A stretch of DNA of 39,968 bases from a virus: IMG/VR virus record IMGVR_UViG_3300034072_001363, positions 1 to 39,968 of that record, one strand, 5' to 3'. The notes below the pieces were generated by a model. It was not told where the DNA came from, ran no database searches, and saw nothing but the letters and a program-made list of their open reading frames with translations. The translations under genes were made by a program, and so were the position numbers. Positions 15,761 to 22,998 of this stretch are shown in pieces (the stretch's first letter is position 1; each line of letters opens with the position of its first letter).

Positions 15761-16332
15761 TTTTTTTCCTCTCCCGCTGCGTACTGGAAATTGTACGCCC
15801 GGTTGCCCGCGGCATAGATCAGCGCCGGGTGGATGCGCCGCAGCACGGCGTCGGGGATCGCGCCGCTCTTGTCGCGCTCGAACGCCACCGGCTTGCCGTC
15901 GGTGCCGGTGACATTCTCCCAGTCTTCGATGAAGCGCTGGAAGGCGAGCAGCGGCATCAGGTTGCGATAGCGCGCGTTTTGCTCGACCAGCTGGCGATAG
16001 GTCGGCCAGCTCTTGGCCAGAATACCCTCGATCTCGGCAATCTGGGCGCGCTCTTCGGGCATGATCTCCTCGCGGCTGTCATCGCCGTGGAACCCGCGCA
16101 GCAGCTCCTCGAGCTCGGCCGCCTCATCGCCCGCCAGCGCGTGCACCCCGGCGATCGCCGTGTCGAGCATGACGAAGGCCGGAACCGGGGCGGCCTGATG
16201 CCGCCCCTCGAGCTCGGCATCGAACGCGCTCCGTTCGATCAGCGATGCCATCCGGATCTTGAAGCCGGGGCGCGTGTCGGCCTTGCCTTCTTCCGGCTCC
16301 TCGCCGGGCCGGTACCAAGTGTGATCCTGCAT
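15757..16332 (-). CDS. Tail assembly chaperone, short form (G-like)
   Basis: The product has 191 residues and starts MQDHTWYRPGEEPEEGKAD; this ATG is ten bases after the tail-tube stop. An acidic, helical protein between tail tube and tape measure is the place of lambda gpG, which holds the tape measure during tail assembly. The stop is reached directly after the slippery A-AAA-AAC sequence, so most ribosomes make this form and some extend into the -1 frame. The frame is open upstream to 16440, but that part overlaps the tail-tube gene and reads as shadow. Confidence 0.8.
   Translation of the reverse strand: MQDHTWYRPGEEPEEGKADTRPGFKIRMASLIERSAFDAELEGRHQAAPVPAFVMLDTAIAGVHALAGDEAAELEELLRGFHGDDSREEIMPEERAQIAEIEGILAKSWPTYRQLVEQNARYRNLMPLLAFQRFIEDWENVTGTDGKPVAFERDKSGAIPDAVLRRIHPALIYAAGNRAYNFQYAAGEEKN
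15760..15766 (-). promoter_or_regulatory. Programmed -1 frameshift slippery site A-AAA-AAC
   Basis: In the chaperone's frame the end reads GAG GAA AAA AAC TGA. The heptamer A AAA AAC has the X-XXY-YYZ form in the correct register and is a known efficient -1 slip sequence. The next in-frame codon is the stop, and the -1 frame stays open for 103 codons. Seen directly; slippage is inferred from lambda-type tails. Confidence 0.8.
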
Positions 16333-16342
16333 CCGCCCCGCC

Positions 16343-17569
16343 TCAGTAGAAGCACAGGACAGCATCGCTGTCCCGCGTCTGCGGATCGAGGCCCGAGTTG
16401 AGCGCAAGCAGCGACAGTTCCTCGGTGCGGTAGATCCCACGGCGGCCCGGCGAGATATCGGCGGGCTGGGTCAGCGGCGTGGTCAGCGACCAGCGATTGC
16501 CGGCCACCGTGCCGCACCGGATCACGGCCGGGTAGCGGGTCCCGCCCTCGATATCGGCGATGACGTTGCGGACCGAAACCAGCGTGTCGATCGGGTCGAG
16601 CGTCAGGGTCGGGGCACGGCGGGCGATATCGGCCGGGCCGAAGCCGAACGGCGTGTTCGGATCGTCGGTCACTTCCATCGCCTGCGCGGTCGCCAGCGCC
16701 CAGTTGCGGACCGCCAGCGGCAGGCGGTTGACCAGCACCGAGCTGGTGACGCCGCTTGAACCCATCGCCAGCGTCGGCGCGGTGTGCTGGGGCACGCTGT
16801 CAGCCGGGCGGGCGACATCGCTCTTGCCCAGATAATTGCCCATGAAGCGGAAGGTCATGAAGCCGGGACGAGCCGTCTCGCCGGCGAAATCGACCATGCC
16901 GCGCAGGCCTGCAAACCGGCGCAGCACCCCGTCTTCGTAGATGTAGAGCGTGCCGGACGGGTGATCGGTCGCCCGCGCCGCTGCATCCGAAGGGCTGGTC
17001 GGGGCATAGGTCCAGTTGGCCGGCAGGGCAGCGGTCACCGCCGCCGCGAGCGCCGTGCCGAACTGGTCAGTCAGCTGCGCCACGCGGGCGGCGGTATAAT
17101 CGATCACATGCGCGATGCGGCCGCCCGAAGAACCGCCGGCCAGCTGCAGCGGCATGCCGCGATACAGCTGAGCGGTGGCGGCATAGGGCGCGGCGAGCGT
17201 GGCCGAATTGACCGTGCCCGATGCCAGCGCGGTCGCAGCTACCGCCGCCGAGAAGAATCCGCGCCAGCCACAGGCGGCCAGCAGATCGTGATGCGGCGGG
17301 CGGATGAGCGAGGTGTAGGTCACACCTGCCCCGGCGCCCTTGATCCGCACCCGGAAGGTGATTTCCGCAGGCTGACCAATCACCAGCGGTGCGGCCGCAG
17401 CGAGCGACCCGTTGGCTTCCTGCGAAGCCTCGGAGCGGTACGGGCCGTTGTACTCGACGCTGTCGACCTCGAACGGAAAGGCGTTGGTCGCGTCGGGCAC
17501 AGCATCGACACCTTCGGTGGTCTCGATCTTGAACCGCATGGCAACATTGCCGTGGCGAATTCTGGACAT
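16343..17569 (-). CDS. Major tail (tube) protein
   Basis: A start at ATG 17569 is supported by GAGGAG seven bases upstream and gives 408 residues beginning MSRIRHGNVAMRFKIETTEG. The sequence is beta-rich with EVDSVEYNGPY, FRVRIKGAGAG and RPGFMTFRFMGNYLG, the style of large siphovirus tail tube proteins. It lies between the tail terminator-like gene and the chaperone pair, the conserved place for the tube protein. It polymerises into the tail tube around the tape measure. The family's exact name cannot be fixed by eye. Confidence 0.8.
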   Translation of the reverse strand: MSRIRHGNVAMRFKIETTEGVDAVPDATNAFPFEVDSVEYNGPYRSEASQEANGSLAAAAPLVIGQPAEITFRVRIKGAGAGVTYTSLIRPPHHDLLAACGWRGFFSAAVAATALASGTVNSATLAAPYAATAQLYRGMPLQLAGGSSGGRIAHVIDYTAARVAQLTDQFGTALAAAVTAALPANWTYAPTSPSDAAARATDHPSGTLYIYEDGVLRRFAGLRGMVDFAGETARPGFMTFRFMGNYLGKSDVARPADSVPQHTAPTLAMGSSGVTSSVLVNRLPLAVRNWALATAQAMEVTDDPNTPFGFGPADIARRAPTLTLDPIDTLVSVRNVIADIEGGTRYPAVIRCGTVAGNRWSLTTPLTQPADISPGRRGIYRTEELSLLALNSGLDPQTRDSDAVLCFY

Positions 17570-17579
17570 TGTGGTCTCC

Positions 17580-18014
17580 TCAGGCAGGTTGCTGCGGTTC
17601 ACCGAACCGCGTGTGGTAATGGATGGCGAGCTCGAGCCCGAAGCCGAGCCGGTGGTCCTTTGCGCGCTCGGCGACCGCCATGTTCAGCCGCTCGATGCGG
17701 ATCTCGGTGGCAAGGCCGTCCAGCACGGGCTGGGTAAACAGCGCCTCGATCACCGCGGCGTAGAGCGCGTTGGCGGCGGTGTGCGGCGCATCCCCGGCAA
17801 CGAAGCCGTCGATGCCGACCGACATGACGAACGCCATCGTGTCGGTCTCTTCCTCGTCGATCGCCGCCGTGTCGCCCTGGTCGAAGATGAACAGTGCGGG
17901 CATCTGCGTCGGGTCACCGGCGGGCATGCGCTCGACCTCGCGCACCACCGGGCTGGTGATCGCCGCAAGCCGGGCCTCAATCGCGGCGAAGATGCTTTCG
18001 CGGACCGCCGTCAT
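17580..18014 (-). CDS. Tail terminator-like protein
   Basis: This 144-residue protein begins MTAVRESIFAAIEARLAAI, a helix common at the start of gpU/gpZ-type tail-completion proteins, followed by alternating strands (MPALFIFDQGDTAAI, AFVMSVGIDGFV) and an HRLGFGLELAIHY strand. It overlaps the preceding gene by 4 bp and precedes the tail tube gene. Capping the tail tube for head joining is inferred from position and fold impression. Confidence 0.6.
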   Translation of the reverse strand: MTAVRESIFAAIEARLAAITSPVVREVERMPAGDPTQMPALFIFDQGDTAAIDEEETDTMAFVMSVGIDGFVAGDAPHTAANALYAAVIEALFTQPVLDGLATEIRIERLNMAVAERAKDHRLGFGLELAIHYHTRFGEPQQPA

Positions 18015-18331
18015 GCCGCTGCCTTCACCGTGACGCGGAAGGCATCGACATCATCCAGATCGACGAACTCGTCGACGGTCCAGATCGTGCCGGTGCCATT
18101 GCCCTCGATCAGGATGTCCCCCCGCTTGGGGATCCCGGCGAGGTCTTCCTTGCGTAGCTCGAACGACAGCGACCGCGCGCTTTCGTCGGCATAGAGCGAA
18201 CCGGCGGCGCCATGGGTCCGCACGGCATAGATCGATTTCGAGACCACCCCGGCGCCGGTGTAGCGCACTAGCTTGCCCATCGCGCGATGGATGGCGCGGG
18301 CCGCGTTGTCGCCGCCGGGAAGGTCGGTCAT
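18011..18331 (-). CDS. Head-tail joining protein (FII-like)
   Basis: The 106-residue product has a C-terminal beta domain (PKRGDILIEGNGTGTIWTVDEFVDLDDVDAFRV, read in pieces) similar in plan to gpFII-type head-tail attachment proteins, in which a GDxL...Y/W-xV pattern is typical. It lies between the capsid and tail terminator genes and overlaps the next gene by 4 bp. It should sit at the portal-tail interface. Confidence 0.65.
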   Translation of the reverse strand: MTDLPGGDNAARAIHRAMGKLVRYTGAGVVSKSIYAVRTHGAAGSLYADESARSLSFELRKEDLAGIPKRGDILIEGNGTGTIWTVDEFVDLDDVDAFRVTVKAAA

Positions 18332-18337
18332 GGCGGC

Positions 18338-18514
18338 TCACTTAGCCTTCTTGGCCGCGGGCGTGACATCGATGGCGGCACTTGCCGCCACGAGCGCCTG
18401 CGCCCGATCCTGCGCGATCTCGCCCGCCTCGTCGCCAACGGCCAGCTTGGCACCGGCATCATGCCGCGCGCCGCCATTGTCGCTTGCCGGGGTGTGGAGC
18501 AGGATCGCCTTCAC
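18338..18514 (-). CDS. 58-residue head-module protein
   Basis: The start is GTG at 18514, overlapping the previous stop (GTGA); the stop is TGA at 18338. The product begins VKAILLHTPASDNGGARHDAG and ends with a Lys-rich tail (PAAKKAK). It is translationally coupled between two head-completion genes. No recognised motif; it is probably a small connector or stabiliser. Confidence 0.6.
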   Translation of the reverse strand: MKAILLHTPASDNGGARHDAGAKLAVGDEAGEIAQDRAQALVAASAAIDVTPAAKKAK

Positions 18515-18771
18515 TGGGCCGTATCTCCGTTGTCGTCGGTGTCATCAGCTGCACCATCAGCCTCGGGCTCATCGCCGCCGATCTCGGGTGCGGGCACGCC
18601 CTGCGCTTCGAATTCGCTCTGGCGAACGACGCGGCGGACCGTGACGGCCCGGGCGAGTTCATCCTTCGAAACACCGGTCACCTTTACGCCGCGCTCGAAG
18701 GCCTTGCCTTCGATCAGGATAGTCTCGGCGGCGACCAACGAGTCAGCCTTGGTCTTATTCTCGGTCATCAT
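18511..18771 (-). CDS. Small acidic head-module protein
   Basis: Tandem ATGs at 18771 and 18768 have GAGGAAC just upstream. The 86-residue product has a KGKAFERGVKV-like strand segment, a helical KDELARAVTVRRVV stretch and a very acidic C-terminus (DDTDDNGDTAQ). It follows the capsid gene and is coupled to the next gene by GTGA. A head-completion or accessory role is likely; no family recognised. Confidence 0.6.
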   Translation of the reverse strand: MMTENKTKADSLVAAETILIEGKAFERGVKVTGVSKDELARAVTVRRVVRQSEFEAQGVPAPEIGGDEPEADGAADDTDDNGDTAQ

Positions 18772-18837
18772 CAGGTTCCTCGGGTTGGTACCTTGGGGTC
18801 TGCCCCGCTCTCGCGACTTTGGGGGGGAGAGAGAGGA

Positions 18838-18865
18838 GGGAGCGGCCCGCGGCCGCGCCGCTCCC
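18838..18865 (-). terminator. Strong GC hairpin after the capsid gene
   Basis: GGGAGCGGC (18838-18846) pairs perfectly with GCCGCTCCC (18857-18865) around a 10-nt loop, 19 bases after the capsid stop. On the transcript it is followed by a pyrimidine-rich tract but not a pure U run. It may be a partial terminator or RNA stabiliser that raises capsid expression relative to downstream genes. Confidence 0.6.
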
Positions 18866-18883
18866 GGTTGCTCACGATGGCGA

Positions 18884-20905
18884 TCAGCCGGTGATGGCGT
18901 CCACCATCGCGGCAAAGCTCTGCGGATGGCGCACGGCAACATCGACAGACTGGTGCGCCACGATGCGCTTCTTGCCCGCAGCCGACCCGGTGTACGGATC
19001 GAGCAAGATGTCGAGGCCGCCCCACATGCCGATGATCACGTCAGCCCAGTTGCCGAAGATGATCGCCGACAGGTTCGTGCCGGTGCCCTTGGTCAGGTTG
19101 CTGGGCACCTGATTGGACACGATGGCCGGATAGCCATTCAGCGGCTGATCACCTTCGCCCCAGATTTCACGGCCACCGCCGGCGAACTTCTCGGTTTCCT
19201 TCAGCTTGCCGCGCACCTTGGTATTGGTGATGTAGGCCAGCGTGCCGACCAGCGCATTGTCGGCGGCAACCTCGGTTTCGAGCTTGACGATATGCTGCCA
19301 GGCGGGGGCGGCACCATTGGTTCCGCCCACGACTGCACCGATCCCGGCCGTCTGCATCACTCCGCGCGGCACACCGCCGGAGCCAGCGCCGTTGAGCGAG
19401 GCGAGATCAAGCGCGATCGCCAGCTGCAGCATGATGTCACGCCGCACCATCACTTCAGCGTCGATCGACGACTGCAGCAGGAACTGGCGGCTGTACTCGA
19501 CCAGGGCACCAACGGTCTTCGGGGTCATCGCGACCTGATCGAAGGTCGGCGCACTGCCGGTCACTTCGCCGTTTTCCGCGACCCAGTAACCGGTCGCCCC
19601 GCCCGTCTGGCGCGGGATGGCGATGTTGCCGTTGAGATCGGTCAGCATCGTGGCACCGGCGTTCATCACCGACATCTGGTTGCGCAGCATGTCGATGAAG
19701 CTGCCCGAAAGCAGGTCGGTCGCGACCAGATTGCCACCGTCAGACGGCGTGCCGACAACCAGATCGCGGCGCTGGTCCGAACGCAGGAGATCGACCGGGA
19801 TGGTCTCGCCTTCGCCGTCGCGACCCGTGCGCTGGCGGGCAGCGCGCGAGCATTCCAGTTCGAAGGCCGCAGCCTCCACGGCCTGACGATCCAGCGGGTT
19901 TGCCACCGCATTCATCAGACGCATGAAGCTGAAGCTCTGACGATCGCGCTGCGAAAGCCCGATGGCGGGATCTTCGGCAGTGCGAACCTGCCGCGCCTCG
20001 CCGACCCGCGCGTTGTAGGCGGCGATGAAATCATCCATCGAACGCCCGTCGCTGATCGCAGTTTCGGCCAGCTCACGGCAGTTCAGCCGTTCGCCCATCG
20101 CGCGGATATTGGCGATGCGGCTGCGCTCTTCGCGGCGCACCTCGTCGGCACTGGGGCCGGACGGCGCAGCGGAAGCAGGCGCCGCGGGGGCCGGTGCCGC
20201 TTCGCGGGTTTCGGTGACCGGGGTCGCCGGGGTGGCGGCCGGGGTGACGTTGGCAGGGGCAGCGCCCCCGCCGGCATTACGGGTAGCGGACATATCGTCT
20301 TCCTCTTCGGGTTGGAGAAGCGTGCGCGGGTCAAAGCCCGCAGGTTCGCCATCGCGACCGACCCCGACCGACGGATCGGCAGGGACAGCCACCAGGCTTA
20401 TTTCGTAAGGTTCCCAGTCGGTGGCGCGGTAGGTTTCCTGACCCTCCTTGGCCTTTTCGAGCACCAGTTCGTGGATCCGGTAACCGACACTCACCAGCTT
20501 GCGGATGCCGTCCTTGACATCCTGAAAGACCTCTTCCGCACGCGCCGATCGACCAAACCGGACAACCGCGTAGGCCTTGCGCCCTTTGATCCAGGCGCGT
20601 TCCACAACGCCCACTTGGTCGCGGGTGTTGTGATCCATCAGCAAGGCACCGCCCGCGTTCAGGCGGCCAAGCCTGATCGAGGAAGCCTTGTGATCCAAAA
20701 CCTCGGTCCCCCACCATCGCTGATAGGGCTCTTCCGAGGAGAAGCTCAATTCGACCGTGCGTGCCTCTTCGTCGATCGTTTCGGCACGCACTTCGAACGC
20801 GAGTTCGCGGGTCAGCTGTTCGGCCGGAACGGCCTCGCCGTCACGCACAAGCATCGGCCCGGCCGCCACCAACGCGGTGGCGCCGAGAAGGGCAGTTTTC
20901 GTCAT
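18884..20905 (-). CDS. Prohead protease / major capsid protein fusion (HK97-type)
   Basis: One 673-residue frame joins two usual genes. Residues about 30-190 match HK97 prohead protease: LLMDHNTRD with candidate H92, KLVSVGYRI with candidate S139, and EPYEISLVAVPADP with E168. A Pro/Ala-rich linker with an acidic patch follows (about 190-250). From about 250 comes a helical scaffold-like delta region, then the capsid fold (GGNLVATDLLSG, GYWVAENGEV, TPKTVGALVEYSRQFL). The protease is expected to free itself and trim capsids during maturation. AGGAG lies eight bases before the ATG. Such fusions are known in other phages. Confidence 0.9.
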   Translation of the reverse strand: MTKTALLGATALVAAGPMLVRDGEAVPAEQLTRELAFEVRAETIDEEARTVELSFSSEEPYQRWWGTEVLDHKASSIRLGRLNAGGALLMDHNTRDQVGVVERAWIKGRKAYAVVRFGRSARAEEVFQDVKDGIRKLVSVGYRIHELVLEKAKEGQETYRATDWEPYEISLVAVPADPSVGVGRDGEPAGFDPRTLLQPEEEDDMSATRNAGGGAAPANVTPAATPATPVTETREAAPAPAAPASAAPSGPSADEVRREERSRIANIRAMGERLNCRELAETAISDGRSMDDFIAAYNARVGEARQVRTAEDPAIGLSQRDRQSFSFMRLMNAVANPLDRQAVEAAAFELECSRAARQRTGRDGEGETIPVDLLRSDQRRDLVVGTPSDGGNLVATDLLSGSFIDMLRNQMSVMNAGATMLTDLNGNIAIPRQTGGATGYWVAENGEVTGSAPTFDQVAMTPKTVGALVEYSRQFLLQSSIDAEVMVRRDIMLQLAIALDLASLNGAGSGGVPRGVMQTAGIGAVVGGTNGAAPAWQHIVKLETEVAADNALVGTLAYITNTKVRGKLKETEKFAGGGREIWGEGDQPLNGYPAIVSNQVPSNLTKGTGTNLSAIIFGNWADVIIGMWGGLDILLDPYTGSAAGKKRIVAHQSVDVAVRHPQSFAAMVDAITG

Positions 20906-20931
20906 CGTGGTTACTCCTGATCGTCGGGCGT

Positions 20932-22455
20932 TTAGGCGGGCGGCTGTTCACCGGCGCGCGGCGCGGCAAAACCCCGCTCCTGTTCGGCATCGAGTTCCGC
21001 CCAGACCTCTTCCGGATCACGGCCGCGCTCGCGAATAATCTCGGCGCGGCTCTTGATTCCCAGCGCCACCGCTTCGCGCAGCGCCATGATGTCGCTCTTG
21101 GGATCGACCCATTCCCACCGCCGCCCGAAGAACAGCGGGGCATTAAACTTGTCGAACTGCGAATAGGGCAGGCGGCGCAGATCAGCGTCGAAGATCAACG
21201 CCCGCGACAGCCACCACTCATAAAGCGGCACCTTGACCGTTTCGATGTACCAGCCCTGCAGCTGCTTCCACATCTCCCGCTCGTCGAGCGTACCCGCCCG
21301 GATCGACGAGAAATTGACTTGCGTAAGGTCGCCGGTCAGCCCGTGATAGCTCACAAGGCAGCCGGTCGCGATCGTCCGGCTCACTGCCTTCACGAACGGA
21401 TCGTAATTCGCGTGCGGATAGTCCGGATCCCACTCGGTCAGCTCGTACCCGTCAGGGATCACATCGAACTGGCCGGGGGCAGCCTCGCTGACGAAATCCT
21501 GATCGGGTCCGAAAGCCTCGCCGTCCTCTTCCTCGTCCACCCGCATCGGCGCACCGGCCTCAGGGTCTTTCTGCTGGAAGAAGCCCATCTTGGCCGCACC
21601 GACATTGGCTGCAACCTGCGCCGCTTCCTGATACTGGTCGAGCATCTTGGCGCTGCGCAGCGCAGCATAGGCCCAGGGCACACCGCGCCACTGATTGACT
21701 TCCTCGGGCACGAACAGATGGATGATCTGCTCTGCCGGTATCCGGTCATAATTCTGCGACCAGTTGCCGTGAATGTCGCTGCTGTGCGCTTCCTTGCGGA
21801 TCCAGTAGGCAACCGGCTTCATGAAGCCGTCGAACTCCACCGCCATTCGGATGCGGTGGCCGTTCGAAAGCTCGCGGTTAAGCTCTTCATCGAGCAGGTG
21901 ACCCGGCAGCAACTGCACCTGACAACCGTGAATGCCGCGGTCTGTCCCTTCGACTTTCCGGATCAGCACTTCGCCATCGCGAGCCACCATCATGATCGCC
22001 AGCGCATCGGCAAGATTTTCGCTCAGCTGGCCGGTCACATCGTACTGGCCCTTCTTGGCCCAGCGACGATAGGCCGCCTGCAGCCGGTCGCTGTCCTGCT
22101 CGTCTCGGCTGCCATCGGCACGCCGCGCGTCAACCTTCAGGGTGAAGCCTGCCGGACCCACAATGTGGGTGCGCACCAGCGATCCGAACTTGCGCCCGAA
22201 CTCGTTGTTGCGGAAGAAATCGCGGCTCCGCGCCCGCATCAAACGCAGATGCCGGTACAGCGACTGGTTCACGTTCTGGTCGTTCGTCGTCCAGCTCGCG
22301 GTCAGCCGATCCTGCCGCCCTACTTCAAAGCTGCGCGACAGGCTATGCCGCGACATCCCATGGCGCGGCAGCTTCATGAACGGCGGCAGCTCCGGCACCA
22401 GCTCGACGTCATCGTCAGGCGTGGCGCGGCCAATCTCGAATCCGAGGATCTTCAT
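20932..22455 (-). CDS. Portal protein, lambda family
   Basis: The product has 507 residues. Motifs of lambda gpB-type portals are visible: RARSRDFFRNNEFGRKFGSL near 73-92, HIVGPAGFTLKVDARR, and later RGVPWAYAALRSAKMLDQYQ with GLTGDLTQVNFSSIRAG. The portal dodecamer is the DNA entry and exit channel at the capsid vertex. It follows the connector gene after one base and precedes the protease-capsid gene, the standard order. Length is normal for the family. Confidence 0.9.
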   Translation of the reverse strand: MKILGFEIGRATPDDDVELVPELPPFMKLPRHGMSRHSLSRSFEVGRQDRLTASWTTNDQNVNQSLYRHLRLMRARSRDFFRNNEFGRKFGSLVRTHIVGPAGFTLKVDARRADGSRDEQDSDRLQAAYRRWAKKGQYDVTGQLSENLADALAIMMVARDGEVLIRKVEGTDRGIHGCQVQLLPGHLLDEELNRELSNGHRIRMAVEFDGFMKPVAYWIRKEAHSSDIHGNWSQNYDRIPAEQIIHLFVPEEVNQWRGVPWAYAALRSAKMLDQYQEAAQVAANVGAAKMGFFQQKDPEAGAPMRVDEEEDGEAFGPDQDFVSEAAPGQFDVIPDGYELTEWDPDYPHANYDPFVKAVSRTIATGCLVSYHGLTGDLTQVNFSSIRAGTLDEREMWKQLQGWYIETVKVPLYEWWLSRALIFDADLRRLPYSQFDKFNAPLFFGRRWEWVDPKSDIMALREAVALGIKSRAEIIRERGRDPEEVWAELDAEQERGFAAPRAGEQPPA

Positions 22456-22456
22456 T

Positions 22457-22990
22457 TCAGAGCCTCATCAGCACGCGCTTGGGGCCGCGCCCCTTGTTGG
22501 TCTCACGCGCCACGATCCGGGCATAGTGCTTGCGCAGCGCCAGCAGATCAGCGTGTGGCACCTTCTCCAGAGCACGCCCGTCGGCGAACGTGAACTTCAT
22601 GTCTTCCGAACTGGCGCGGTTCTCCAGCACGGCATCGATCGCGTCGAGCGCCCGGCGCGCGGGGCTGCGCTGGTCGGTGGCAGGCTTGGCCGGATCGGGT
22701 CGCACCTGCATATCGCCATGGTCGATCGTCTGCCGGTCGCCGTCCTTCGTTGCCGCGATCAGATAGCGATAACCGCCCGGAACCAGATCCGCCGAGTTTG
22801 CCGACGCCAGCACCATCAACCAGTCGCCGTCGTCATCGCTGGCATTCACGGTCACCGGCGCGGCGCCCGCCAGCGCCTGCAGCACCAGCGACACGGCCCA
22901 GCCTTCATCCGCCGGATAGTCCCCGACCGGGATCGCCAGACGCAGACTGTCGCCCGCGATCAGCGATGCGGGCATCCGGCTGAGGTTCAT
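22457..22990 (-). CDS. Head-tail connector-like protein in the gpW position
   Basis: This 177-residue protein has a beta-rich N-terminal domain (about 10-95) and a helical C-terminus, RRALDAIDAVLENRASSEDMKF followed by LEKVPHADLLALRKHYARIV. That helical pattern resembles the gpW-type and related proteins encoded between terminase and portal in lambda-like phages. The N-terminal addition is unusual for gpW itself (about 70 residues). Function is inferred from place and the C-terminal pattern. Confidence 0.6.
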   Translation of the reverse strand: MNLSRMPASLIAGDSLRLAIPVGDYPADEGWAVSLVLQALAGAAPVTVNASDDDGDWLMVLASANSADLVPGGYRYLIAATKDGDRQTIDHGDMQVRPDPAKPATDQRSPARRALDAIDAVLENRASSEDMKFTFADGRALEKVPHADLLALRKHYARIVARETNKGRGPKRVLMRL

Positions 22991-22998
22991 GGCTTTTC

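Noticed and set aside
18287-20920. Plus-strand open frame of 877 codons
   Set aside because: Antisense to the protease-capsid and head genes, with no recognisable motif; another GC-driven shadow.
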